From: a virus
Virus record (IMG/VR): IMGVR_UViG_3300032053_000248
Location: 1 to 36,084 of that record
Length of the DNA: 36,084 bases
Reading direction: 5' to 3' (one strand)
Shown piece after piece: positions 7,047 through 14,895 of this stretch; position 1 is the stretch's first letter; the number at the start of each line of letters is the position of its first letter. Position numbers and translations under genes: made by a program. Under the pieces are notes generated by a model, which saw nothing but the letters and a program-made list of their open reading frames with translations, was not told the origin of the DNA and ran no database searches.

Positions 7047-8345
7047 CACCGCAGTAATATAACTGTACTAGAAGAAAGGCGCTTAATTCCTACTGTCATT
7101 ATTGATTCAATCATTAGACCCTTTCTAGTTAGCCGCCAACCCCCTTACATGATGAAGCCAGAATATTCGGCTATTGAAGAATTAAGGGAAGAACCAATAG
7201 AAATAATTATTACCAGTGCCCATTACAAAACATATGAGTGGTATCCTGAAATTAAAAAATTTATCAAGAAGATGGCAGAAGGTGACCCTGATATAAAAGC
7301 CATATTCTTTGATTACTTAATTTCTTTGCATCACGGCATTAAGACCAAGAAGCAAATGAAAAAGGAAAATGAAACCCTTGACCCGATTACTTTCTTGATG
7401 GAATATGGAAATATACCATACGGGTCATCCAGTCTATCTTTCTATAAACTTGGTTTGTTTAACAGGGATGTTAAAAAGAGTTGGAGACCAATAACTGATG
7501 AAGAGTACATAACCACAAGGAAAAACCCTTATGATATAATCAAAAGGGCTGACGAAATGCGAATTGTTTCAGTCGATGTGGCTATGAGAGCGGGGTCTAC
7601 CAACGATAATACAATTATAAGTTGCGGTAGGTTAACCCCTAGCCGAAAAGGATGGATAACAGAAATATGTTACATGGAATCTCATAACGGAAAGAACACA
7701 GCTTTACAGGCACTGCGTATAAAGCAGATATATAAAGAGTTCCAAGCCGATGTACTTGTACTCGACTTAGCAAACGCTGGAATATCCGTGTTCGATGCCC
7801 TTTCATCTGTTACTAAAGATGAAGTTAGAGGATTAGAGTATGAAGCATATACGGTTATGAATTCAGATGATGTTGACGATAAAGTTTATGAAGAGTTAAT
7901 CAACAGGACACTTGGGCAAGATGCTGTTGGATGTATTTTTCCAATCTCAGCCACCTCCCAACTAAACTCCTTGATAGCAGTTAAATTCAGAGAGAGATTA
8001 AAAAAGAAACTTGTTTTATTCTTAGTTGACGATAACACGGAGGAAGAGTTCTTGATTAAATCAGGAAACAAAGATATATTAGACCAAGAAGATACAGGCA
8101 TAAGAGCCCACCTATTACAAGCTCATTTGCAGACAAGTTTATTTATAAATGAGTCAATTGCACTAGAGATGATGCTCCAGAACGGTTTAATTAAATTGAT
8201 AGAACCACCGGGAGCTAGGAAAGATAGATATACATCTGTTAGTTATCTCAATTATTATGTATCTTTAATGGATACACAATTATTGAAAGAAAAATACTCC
8301 GGTAACGATGAGCTTGAATTCTTAAGTTTATCTCGGGTGTATTGA
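7047..8345 (+). CDS. terL: Terminase large subunit, exon 2 (Walker B and nuclease domain)
   Basis: 432 codons after splicing. The open frame extends upstream to ATG 6981, but those 22 codons lie in P7-P9 of the intron, lack a ribosome binding site, and do not fit TerL. Exon 2 begins HRSNITVLEERRLIP: ITVLEE is Walker B plus the catalytic Glu (residues 177-182 of the spliced protein). The RNase H-like nuclease half shows an acidic Asp in IVSVDVAMRAG (spliced residue 349) and another in VLVLDLANAGISVFD (412). In this family such acidic residues bind the metal ions that cut DNA during packaging. The downstream portal starts 12 bases after the stop. Confidence 0.9.
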   Translation, partial: HRSNITVLEERRLIPTVIIDSIIRPFLVSRQPPYMMKPEYSAIEELREEPIEIIITSAHYKTYEWYPEIKKFIKKMAEGDPDIKAIFFDYLISLHHGIKTKKQMKKENETLDPITFLMEYGNIPYGSSSLSFYKLGLFNRDVKKSWRPITDEEYITTRKNPYDIIKRADEMRIVSVDVAMRAGSTNDNTIISCGRLTPSRKGWITEICYMESHNGKNTALQALRIKQIYKEFQADVLVLDLANAGISVFDALSSVTKDEVRGLEYEAYTVMNSDDVDDKVYEELINRTLGQDAVGCIFPISATSQLNSLIAVKFRERLKKKLVLFLVDDNTEEEFLIKSGNKDILDQEDTGIRAHLLQAHLQTSLFINESIALEMMLQNGLIKLIEPPGARKDRYTSVSYLNYYVSLMDTQLLKEKYSGNDELEFLSLSRVY

Positions 8346-8357
8346 AAGGAGGAATAA

Positions 8358-10127
8358 TTGGAAGAAAATGACAACGAAAAAGACGAAATTCTTATAACCG
8401 AAGAAAACGTGTGGTCGGTTATTGAATATGCTAGGGCACTGTCTATGGGAATGTATGGGCAAACCTATTTGAATCCAGAATTAATTTCTGGAAGAATGAA
8501 AGATATTACTCTTAACCCATTACAGGCAACTCAGGATATGCTTGATAAGGCAATGAAAGAACCTAAGTCAAATGAGACACAACTTCAGCAGTTCTCCCAA
8601 AGTTTTGAACTTACTTCTATGGTATACAAAAGGCTTATTTCTTACTTGGGAAATATGCTTTCATTCGATATTACTTATACAGCGAATACTAAAAACAAAG
8701 AAGACTACACAACCCCTAAGTATAAGAAAGACCTTCAGGCAGTAGAAACCTTTTTGGATAAATTCGACTATAAGAAAGAACTGCGGGTTGTTGTAAGAGA
8801 AATGTTAAGGAACGATGCCTACTTTGGCTGCTTTGTGGATACAGGAAACGGTTATGTTCTACAAGAATTACCTGCCGAATTTTGCAAAATAACAGGCAGG
8901 TGGGAAGGCGGTTTTCTATTCAGCTTTAATACCTACTGGTTCTTGCAGCCCGGAGTTGATATTAACATGTATCCTCCTTTCTTTAAAAAGAAATATAAGG
9001 AAATATGGGAAAACTCAAACGCACTCAAGAGTTATAATCCATCTTTACCAGTTGAGCTAAGAGATAGGTCATCTTGGATTTATTGGGTTGATATTCCAAC
9101 AACGTTTGGTGTTTGTTTTAAATTGTCACCCGAGCTGGCAACAAGGTTACCTTATTTCAGTCCTATTTTTAATGACTTGATTTTACAACCCTTGATGCGC
9201 AACTTGCAAAAGAGTATCAGCATGGCAGCGGCTACCAAGATAATTATGGGTGAAGTTCCCTTGCTTAACAGGGACGCCAAAGCCAGTGTAAAAGATATGT
9301 TCTCCATCAGTCCTGATTTGCTAGGCAAATTCATGGCGTTGGTGAAAAGCGCTATCACAGAAGCAGTTAAAGTCGCATCTGCACCTTTGACAAATATAAA
9401 AGGTATTGATTTTAAAGGCGACAATGAAATGTATGATAGCTACTTGAGAACAGCTCTGGCTTCCAGCGGTATTAATACAAATCTTATTTTCAGTAGCAGT
9501 GTAAAGCCAAACGCAGTAGAAACTCAATTAAGTTTAAATGTTGATGAACAAATGATGACTGCTCTTTATGAGCAGTTCAATGAGTTTATGAATTATTTCA
9601 TAAACAAGCGCACCAACACTTATAAATTTAAACTTGTTTTTGAAGGAACTGATTTCTTCTTAAACAGGGCAGAAAGATTAGAAACAGCGATTAAACTGTT
9701 TGATAAGGGTATCATATTGCCCCAAAAGATTGCGGCTGCAATAGGTATGAAACCCGCTCAAATGAGAAGGCAGATGGAAGAGTCTGGCGCTATGGACTTT
9801 ATGGCATTGGTGAAAGCACCTGCTTACGAACAGCAAACCAAGATAGCCCAAATGACGATAGATGCTCAACAGGACTTGACTGAGTTAAGTCAACAAGGGC
9901 AGGTTGAAATAACCGAGTTAAATCAGGAGGGTCAAAAAGAACTCGCAGATTCTAATCAGCAAGCAACTTTAGAGACCGCAAAAATAACTAAAGCAAACAC
10001 ACCTAAAGTTCCAGCCACAAGTAAAGCCGACAAAGGCAGACCACAAAAAAAGACTTCTAGATTGGGGGAAGAGGGGCTTAAAACTCGTGAGACGGGTGGA
10101 AATCTTGGGAGAGGAGGAAAAATTTGA
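8358..10127 (+). CDS. Portal protein
   Basis: 589 residues from TTG 8358. The start is supported by AAAGGAGG five bases upstream and by the lack of a better ATG. The position right after the large terminase, the length, and an alternating helix/strand pattern fit siphovirus portals. The segment from about residue 355 (GDNEMYDSYLRTALASSGI) through SVKPNAVETQLSLNVDEQMMTALYEQF, followed by TYKFKLVFEGTDFFLNRAERLETAIKLFDKGIILPQKIAAAIG, resembles the crown/stem end of many portals. The last 90 residues are a Gln/Glu-rich helix and a basic, low-complexity tail. Portal forms the dodecameric gate through which DNA enters the prohead. The stop TGA overlaps the next ATG (TGATG), indicating coupled translation. 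Confidence 0.82.
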   Translation: MEENDNEKDEILITEENVWSVIEYARALSMGMYGQTYLNPELISGRMKDITLNPLQATQDMLDKAMKEPKSNETQLQQFSQSFELTSMVYKRLISYLGNMLSFDITYTANTKNKEDYTTPKYKKDLQAVETFLDKFDYKKELRVVVREMLRNDAYFGCFVDTGNGYVLQELPAEFCKITGRWEGGFLFSFNTYWFLQPGVDINMYPPFFKKKYKEIWENSNALKSYNPSLPVELRDRSSWIYWVDIPTTFGVCFKLSPELATRLPYFSPIFNDLILQPLMRNLQKSISMAAATKIIMGEVPLLNRDAKASVKDMFSISPDLLGKFMALVKSAITEAVKVASAPLTNIKGIDFKGDNEMYDSYLRTALASSGINTNLIFSSSVKPNAVETQLSLNVDEQMMTALYEQFNEFMNYFINKRTNTYKFKLVFEGTDFFLNRAERLETAIKLFDKGIILPQKIAAAIGMKPAQMRRQMEESGAMDFMALVKAPAYEQQTKIAQMTIDAQQDLTELSQQGQVEITELNQEGQKELADSNQQATLETAKITKANTPKVPATSKADKGRPQKKTSRLGEEGLKTRETGGNLGRGGKI

Positions 10128-10606
10128 TGCTAATATCAGATAACTTAAGAAAATCAATATGTGAGCAGATTTCGCATGAGAAATATAACTCTCACCTTTA
10201 TTTATATATCTGCGGATACTTAAGGAATAAAGGCTTGGAAAATTTAGCAAAGCATTTTGAAGAACAGCACAAAGAAGAATTCGAACATTCACTTGAATTT
10301 TTTAACTTGCTCACCGATATGAATGCAGATGTAGTGATTCCAGAAGTGCCTGAAATTTCAATGCCTTTCCCAACAATCATTGATGTTGCAAAGTTCTATT
10401 TGGCTAGGGAGATTCTTACCACGACAGCCATTAACGCTATTAAGAAAATGGCTATGGAAGAAGATAACCCTATAGTCGAAGAGAAAATGCGTGAGATGAT
10501 TACCAAACAACAGAATGAATATGGAGAAGCTACTACATTCTTAGACAGGGCTATACTTATGTCAGAGTGGTGGCAGGTGGCCTTGTGGGATGCGTCTATA
10601 GGGTGA
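10127..10606 (+). CDS. Ferritin (phage-encoded, diiron site intact)
   Basis: 159 residues from ATG 10127, which overlaps the portal stop as TGATG and has GAGGAGG nine bases upstream. It reads as a bacterial-type ferritin along its whole length, with four long helices. Compared with E. coli FtnA, the ferroxidase ligands are all in place: Glu18 and Tyr25 (SHEKYNSHLY), Glu51 and His54 (EEFEH), Glu95 (AREILTT), Gln128 and Glu131. The FtnA third-iron (C-site) ligands Glu126 and Glu129 are replaced by Lys127 and Asn130. Ferritins oxidise Fe(II) and store iron in a 24-subunit shell. The gene is locked between portal and protease genes in the late operon, so the protein is made during virion assembly. 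Whether it stores iron, protects from oxidative damage or is packaged is unknown. The family call is strong. Confidence 0.88.
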   Translation: MLISDNLRKSICEQISHEKYNSHLYLYICGYLRNKGLENLAKHFEEQHKEEFEHSLEFFNLLTDMNADVVIPEVPEISMPFPTIIDVAKFYLAREILTTTAINAIKKMAMEEDNPIVEEKMREMITKQQNEYGEATTFLDRAILMSEWWQVALWDASIG

Positions 10607-10610
10607 TATA

Positions 10611-10808
10611 ATGATAGTAAATCCAGACAGTATTAAAGACTTGTATAAATGCAAAGAACAGGTCATGAGGTACTTAGCATACAAATGCCACATTCCTGTT
10701 CTTTCTTATGACAAAGATTATTATTATTTTGTTTATAATAATCATTTAAAAGATGCTTTAAAGAAGATGCCTTTGGGAATAAAGTTACATTCTTATTTTA
10801 AAACATGA
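10611..10808 (+). CDS. Small protein of unknown function
   Basis: 65 residues, ATG 10611, starting 4 bases after the ferritin stop with only a weak site (AGGGTGATAT) upstream, so translation probably depends on coupling. The sequence is rich in Lys and Tyr (SYDKDYYYFVYNNHLKDALKKMPLGIKLHSYFK) with no membrane helix. I do not recognise it. It is followed by a degraded stretch of 129 bases, so this pocket between ferritin and protease may be an insertion-prone site. Confidence 0.45.
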   Translation: MIVNPDSIKDLYKCKEQVMRYLAYKCHIPVLSYDKDYYYFVYNNHLKDALKKMPLGIKLHSYFKT

Positions 10809-10818
10809 ATATGCTTAA

Positions 10819-10932
10819 ATGAAAAATGATTATGCAATAAGTAAAAATATTCCTTTGATTAGAATTAAACAAAAAAACTTCAAGAATATTTCCAATATAT
10901 TGCAAGAGAAATTATTTTTGGGAAGGAGGTAA
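10819..10932 (+). pseudogene. Remnant of a homing-endonuclease C-terminus
   Basis: A 37-codon frame with no ribosome binding site and an in-frame TAA just before its ATG. It translates to KNDYAISKNIPLIRIKQKNF then KNISNILQEKL. The pattern NxIPLIRI followed by a short gap and NIxxIL is typical of the last 30 residues of VSR-like phage homing endonucleases. The rest of such a gene is absent, so I read this as the tail of a lost endonuclease. The fragment's last codons overlap the ribosome binding site of the protease gene (AAGGAGG, 10923-10929). A chance match is possible because the fragment is short. Confidence 0.4.
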
Positions 10933-10937
10933 AAATA

Positions 10938-12500
10938 TTGAAACAAAAATTAAGTTTTTCAGTCGAAGATGCTAAGATGATAAACGAGAATCCAGATTCC
11001 AACTTTGCGGTTTTAGCATTAGACTTTTTTGCTTCCGGGGAGAACCTACACGACATGTATGTTTCGGAAGAAACTCTCATGAGGACTGCCGATACAATAA
11101 AGAACTGCCCTCTCGTGTGGTTGTATGACGAGACCTTAGATGATATTTATACTCACGACAAAAATGAAGTCCCCTGCGGGTTTGTTCCAGAAAGTTCCAA
11201 TCTATCCAGCAAAAAGACGGAAGACGGGAGGACGATGCTTTCTGTAATTGCCTATGTATGGAAAAGATATACGGGAGAATTATTAAACTTTTTTAAGAGG
11301 GATGGTGGTAAAAAACCAATAAGTGTGGAAATGACTGTTTATAAAATGCAAACTCTTCCAAACGGATACCAAGAGTTACTTGACTTCAAGTATGAAGGTA
11401 TAACCGTTTTAGGAAGTTTTGTTACTCCAGCTATCCCTATGGCTGAGGCGACTGTTTTATCTTTTGCTGAGCTTACAAATGAGTATAATGATGATTTAAG
11501 AAATGAGTTTGATTCTGATAATATCAGAACTTCACTCCCTCATACTGACAAAAGCGCCGAAAAATGGGCAGAATTAATTGTTGAGAAAATGGACAGTAAA
11601 AGAGAAATCCTTACTTTTCCATATAAATCTATGAAAGACGCAAACCCCGCTTTGAGGGGTATAAGTCCGCCTATCACGGTTGAGCAAGCCAATGAAATAG
11701 CTAAGCAAGCTGATGCGATTGGAAGTGATGACAAAAAGAACGGTTGGGCTATTGCAATCAGTTCGTTTAAAAAAACTCACACCGTTAAAGACGGAAAATG
11801 GGTAAAAAAGGAGATAACTAATATGACCGAACAAGAAAAATTAGAACAAATGGCTGCGGAGGCTAAAGCTGCTGAAGAAGCTAAATTTGCCGAAGATGCA
11901 AAAACTGCCGAGGAAGCAAAGTTCGCAGAAGATGCGAAAGCTGCCGAGGAAGCTAAGGCTGCTGAGGAAGCTAAAGCCAAAGACGAAAAGAAATTCGAAT
12001 TTCCTAAAAACATGAGCCTTGAGAAAATGGCGGCACTCTTCTCAGATGATGCTGATGAAGACGATGTGAAGATGGCAAAAGAAGAGTGGGCTAAAGGTGC
12101 TGAGTTCGCCAATCCTGCTGTTGTTATGGGCGGCATGTTTGCCAAGATGTGCAAGATGGCTGAAGTTATGGAAAAGATGACAGCCGACAGTAAAGCATAC
12201 ATGGCTGAGAACGAAGAATTAAAGAAATTTAAAGCTGAGTTTGAAGGTCAACAGAAACAGTTTGCCATTGATAAGACATTCAAAGCACTCGAAGAGAAGG
12301 TTATTATTCCGGATGACGCAAGGAAAGAAATGATTGCAGAAGCTGATAAATATTCTTTCGCTCAAATCGAAGAGTGGGAAACATATTGCAAGGCAAAATC
12401 ATTTGACTTCGCTGTAAAAGGTGACAGCAAATCAGATGTTGTACGAATTGGTATCTGGTCTACCGGAACAACCAAAAAGCCAGATGAACTCTGGTCTTAA
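10938..12500 (+). CDS. Capsid maturation protease fused to scaffold domain
   Basis: 520 residues from TTG 10938, with AAGGAGG eight bases upstream. Residues 1-180 look like a phage prohead protease: His73 (YTHDKNEVPCGFV), Ser129 (KPISVEM) and a closing block YEGITVLGSFVTPAIPMAEA, which is characteristic of this fold. Residues about 225-290 match a ChaB-like segment often joined to such proteases (KSMKDANPALRGISPP ... GWAIAISSFKKTHTV..GKWVK). From residue 296 on it is an acidic, Ala/Glu-rich helical region with EEAK repeats, as in scaffolding proteins. The protease would trim scaffold and capsid proteins before DNA filling. A strong internal start at residue 296 suggests a second, shorter product. 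The gene sits between portal and capsid, the usual place. Confidence 0.75.
   Translation: MKQKLSFSVEDAKMINENPDSNFAVLALDFFASGENLHDMYVSEETLMRTADTIKNCPLVWLYDETLDDIYTHDKNEVPCGFVPESSNLSSKKTEDGRTMLSVIAYVWKRYTGELLNFFKRDGGKKPISVEMTVYKMQTLPNGYQELLDFKYEGITVLGSFVTPAIPMAEATVLSFAELTNEYNDDLRNEFDSDNIRTSLPHTDKSAEKWAELIVEKMDSKREILTFPYKSMKDANPALRGISPPITVEQANEIAKQADAIGSDDKKNGWAIAISSFKKTHTVKDGKWVKKEITNMTEQEKLEQMAAEAKAAEEAKFAEDAKTAEEAKFAEDAKAAEEAKAAEEAKAKDEKKFEFPKNMSLEKMAALFSDDADEDDVKMAKEEWAKGAEFANPAVVMGGMFAKMCKMAEVMEKMTADSKAYMAENEELKKFKAEFEGQQKQFAIDKTFKALEEKVIIPDDARKEMIAEADKYSFAQIEEWETYCKAKSFDFAVKGDSKSDVVRIGIWSTGTTKKPDELWS
11823..12500 (+). CDS. Nested in-frame scaffolding protein
   Basis: 225 residues from ATG 11823, in frame inside the protease gene (its residue 296). 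AAAAAAGGAG ends at 11813, nine bases before the ATG, a better ribosome binding site than many in this window. The product starts MTEQEKLEQMAAEAKAAEEAK. It consists of an acidic helical coiled-coil region, a middle segment with ANPAVVMGGMFAKMCKMAEVMEKM, and a C-terminal basic/hydrophobic end. This is the arrangement of lambda C and Nu3, where the scaffold is made from an internal start of the protease gene. The internal site is seen; its use is inferred. Confidence 0.6.
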   Translation: MTEQEKLEQMAAEAKAAEEAKFAEDAKTAEEAKFAEDAKAAEEAKAAEEAKAKDEKKFEFPKNMSLEKMAALFSDDADEDDVKMAKEEWAKGAEFANPAVVMGGMFAKMCKMAEVMEKMTADSKAYMAENEELKKFKAEFEGQQKQFAIDKTFKALEEKVIIPDDARKEMIAEADKYSFAQIEEWETYCKAKSFDFAVKGDSKSDVVRIGIWSTGTTKKPDELWS

Positions 12501-12531
12501 TTTTATTTTTTATTTTAATAGGAGGTTTTAA

Positions 12532-13089
12532 ATGGCTTATCATGGTGTTTTAATACCGGAAGCAATCGCAGCCAGCACTATCGACTCTTTAGTTAGAAGT
12601 GTCGTAGATGCAGCCGATGTTGATAACGGCAATGTTTTTGTAATGGGTGCACGTTCAACTACCGCAGGACTGCCCGAGGTTTTTGAAATTTCTGTTCCTT
12701 TAACTGGTGCGACAACTCTAGGTAATCTTTGGATGGCATATTCTGGTGACGAAATTGTTGTTACTGATAGCAAGTACAAAGGTTTAGACCCCGATGTTCG
12801 CAATTTCTATAATGCTGCTGGCAAGGTATTTTCTGCATACAAACCCCAAGTTGGTGACATTATTATGTTAACCGCAGATGCAATTTTAGACGCTTATGAT
12901 GCGGGTAATGACCTTTTCATAGTTGCAGCAAATAGTTCTTGGGAACTACAGTGGAGTACTACCAATCCCGGCACAGGTTTAACTTACGCCCTTCTAGGAG
13001 TTAAGTATATTTCTCTTGCTACGGGTGGGATTGATAGCCAACGTGTGGCTGCTTATGAATTTGAATGTATTGCAACTTACGCAGTGTAA
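12532..13089 (+). CDS. Small virion protein, paralogue A (decoration-like)
   Basis: 185 residues, ATG 12532 with TAGGAGG upstream. It begins MAYHGVLIPEAI and contains YSGDEIVVTDSKYKGLDPD, FSAYKPQVGDIIML and KYISLATGGID. All four blocks recur in the next gene, so the pair arose by tandem duplication. The predicted fold is mostly beta, with no membrane or signal segment. Position directly upstream of the major capsid gene, and codon choice resembling it, suggest an abundant capsid-associated protein such as a decoration or cementing subunit. I do not recognise a named family, so the role is inferred. Confidence 0.6.
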   Translation: MAYHGVLIPEAIAASTIDSLVRSVVDAADVDNGNVFVMGARSTTAGLPEVFEISVPLTGATTLGNLWMAYSGDEIVVTDSKYKGLDPDVRNFYNAAGKVFSAYKPQVGDIIMLTADAILDAYDAGNDLFIVAANSSWELQWSTTNPGTGLTYALLGVKYISLATGGIDSQRVAAYEFECIATYAV

Positions 13090-13111
13090 TTTTTGAAAAA
13101 GGAGATATAAT

Positions 13112-13681
13112 ATGGCATATCATGGAGTTTTAATTCCCGAGGCAATTTACGCTAAAGATGTAGATGCCTATATTAGAAGTGCAGTTTCTACTACTACAGC
13201 GGTTGACAACGGGAACATTGTTAAACTTACAACCCGCTCTGCTGTTGCGGGGGAAGGTGAAGTATTTCTTGCGATAGCACCTTCAACCGGAAACGGTCTT
13301 ACTGGCTTGTGGATGGTATATTCTGGTGACGAAATTGTTGTTACAGATGCAAGATACAAAGGCTTAGACCCTGACCCTCGTAATTTTTTTGTTCCAATCA
13401 GCACAAGCACAGAAAGGCATGTCTTTTCTGTGTATAAACCAGCTTTAGGCGACATTATTCTGTTAAGTGCAGATGCCCTTGCTGGTTCATATGTTGCTCT
13501 TTCAACAACCCATATCAGCGCAACTGATACTACTGGTGGCATTCACTTGTTATGGGACACTCAACTTCGCACCGCAGTTCTATGCTACAAGTTATTGGCA
13601 GTGAAATATATTTCTCTTGCCACAGGTGCTATTGATGACCAACGTGAAGTTGCTTACGAATTCGAATGCGTAAGTCTTTAA
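13112..13681 (+). CDS. Small virion protein, paralogue B (decoration-like)
   Basis: 189 residues, ATG 13112 with AAAAAGGAGAT upstream, 22 bases after paralogue A. It keeps the same start (MAYHGVLIPEAI) and the same core blocks (YSGDEIVVTDARYKGLDPDPRNFF, KYISLATGAIDDQREVAYEFEC), while the loops between them differ and are a few residues longer (for example around ISTSTERHVF and THISATDTTGG). Strongly conserved cores with diverged loops suggest two related subunits at different positions on the capsid, or a diversifying surface. The gene lies 24 bases before the major capsid gene. The function is inferred from context. Confidence 0.6.
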   Translation: MAYHGVLIPEAIYAKDVDAYIRSAVSTTTAVDNGNIVKLTTRSAVAGEGEVFLAIAPSTGNGLTGLWMVYSGDEIVVTDARYKGLDPDPRNFFVPISTSTERHVFSVYKPALGDIILLSADALAGSYVALSTTHISATDTTGGIHLLWDTQLRTAVLCYKLLAVKYISLATGAIDDQREVAYEFECVSL

Positions 13682-13705
13682 TATTCAAAAAAGGAGAAAT
13701 ATAAT

Positions 13706-14830
13706 ATGAAAATAGCTAATCAAATTGTCGCTTTCGCAGGGGAGGCTAACTTAGCTCCTTATAAAATGTTTGCCGACTACTACAACCACTTCCTTTCACT
13801 GAACGGTGCAAAGAACGTTGATTTCCAGACTACAGCAACAACCCCCGAAGGTATTGTTGTGCCTGTTTCCTTCTCCGAAAAAGAAGAGAAAATGAACGCG
13901 GCTCTTAAACGTGAAATTATGCGTGTTGCTGGCGTAACCAATATCGGGGATTTCCCGATTGAAAGTTGGGCAAATCATCCTACTTTAAAGTGGGCTACAT
14001 TCGCAGTTATTTCTGCCATGATTGATATGGTTCTTCCTGATGCAATCATCGGAGATGTAGGTATTTATTCAGATGTTCGTACCATCGGTTGGGGCGATAG
14101 CGCCGCATTTGACGTTAAACCCCGTGACCTTTTTGTTGTGTCTAAAGGTGGTAAGTCAAAGAGAACCACCGAACTCCACAAACAATTCGTGGGTCAGATT
14201 ACCGTTATGCCAGAACCTCGTCAGATGACCGTGTTCGTGTCTTTGATGAAAGTTTTAGCAGGTAAGGAATCCCTTGCTGATATGGTTATCAAGATGGTTC
14301 GCTCATTTGAGACTCAATTGAGCTATGATATTTACGATGCATTTGCTACTGCTATGGGCGCTGTTACCAACACTGCTTCTACCGGACTTCGTGTTGCGGG
14401 TTACACACAGGCTGAATTTGTACGCTTGTCACAAACCGTTGCCGCATGGAATGGTGGTGCTAAACCTGTTGCTATCGGAACTCAACGTGCTTTGGCAAAA
14501 ATCCTACCTTTGGACGCAAACTATCGTTACGAGATTGACAGCGATTTCGTAAAAGTCGGTTACCTACGTAACTTCCAAGGAACTGATATTATGGTTCTAC
14601 CTCAAATCGCTGACTGGACAACTCCGTTTGCTTTGAAATTGTCTGATTCTAAGATTTGGATTGTTTCACCTTCTGCACAGAAAATCGTTAAGCTTGTTCT
14701 GGAAGGTTCTGCCCTATCTTATACTTCTGACGTTTACGCAAACGCAAATCTTGTTCAAACTTCTACCCTTATTAAGAGTTGGGGTACTGCTATCGCAACA
14801 AACGCTGTTGCCGCAGAAATCACTCTTTAA
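13706..14830 (+). CDS. Major capsid protein (HK97 fold)
   Basis: 374 residues, ATG 13706 with AAAAAAGGAG upstream. Length, position after protease/scaffold, and a pattern of long N-terminal helix, mixed central domain (IQxGRDIL-type region: GWGDSAAFDVKPRDLFVVSKGGKSKRTTELHKQ) and C-terminal domain (PVAIGTQRALAKILP ... LRNFQGTDIMVLPQIADW ... IWIVSPSAQKIVKLV) fit HK97-like capsid proteins of siphoviruses. Codons are strongly biased to CGT for Arg and to TTC/AAC/GGT, unlike the AGA-rich neighbours, as expected for the most abundant virion protein. A 9-bp hairpin follows. No maturation-cleavage site is obvious; the protease upstream may remove the first residues or only the scaffold. Confidence 0.85.
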   Translation: MKIANQIVAFAGEANLAPYKMFADYYNHFLSLNGAKNVDFQTTATTPEGIVVPVSFSEKEEKMNAALKREIMRVAGVTNIGDFPIESWANHPTLKWATFAVISAMIDMVLPDAIIGDVGIYSDVRTIGWGDSAAFDVKPRDLFVVSKGGKSKRTTELHKQFVGQITVMPEPRQMTVFVSLMKVLAGKESLADMVIKMVRSFETQLSYDIYDAFATAMGAVTNTASTGLRVAGYTQAEFVRLSQTVAAWNGGAKPVAIGTQRALAKILPLDANYRYEIDSDFVKVGYLRNFQGTDIMVLPQIADWTTPFALKLSDSKIWIVSPSAQKIVKLVLEGSALSYTSDVYANANLVQTSTLIKSWGTAIATNAVAAEITL

Positions 14831-14841
14831 TTTCAATAATA

Positions 14842-14865
14842 GGAGTGGGGCTAAGTCCCCACTCC
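14842..14865 (+). terminator. Hairpin after the major capsid gene
   Basis: GGAGTGGGG (14842-14850) pairs perfectly with CCCCACTCC (14857-14865) around CTAAGT, followed by ATTATCTTTTATATAT. The GC-rich 9-bp stem with a loose T-rich tail suits a leaky terminator or mRNA 3' stabiliser, raising capsid mRNA over the downstream connector genes. Confidence 0.7.
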
Positions 14866-14895
14866 ATTATCTTTTATATATATTAGAGGAGAATA

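Noticed and set aside
6981-8345. Independent gene starting at ATG 6981
   Set aside because: The first 22 codons overlap intron P7 and P9, have no ribosome binding site, and the rest is the C-terminal part of the large terminase.
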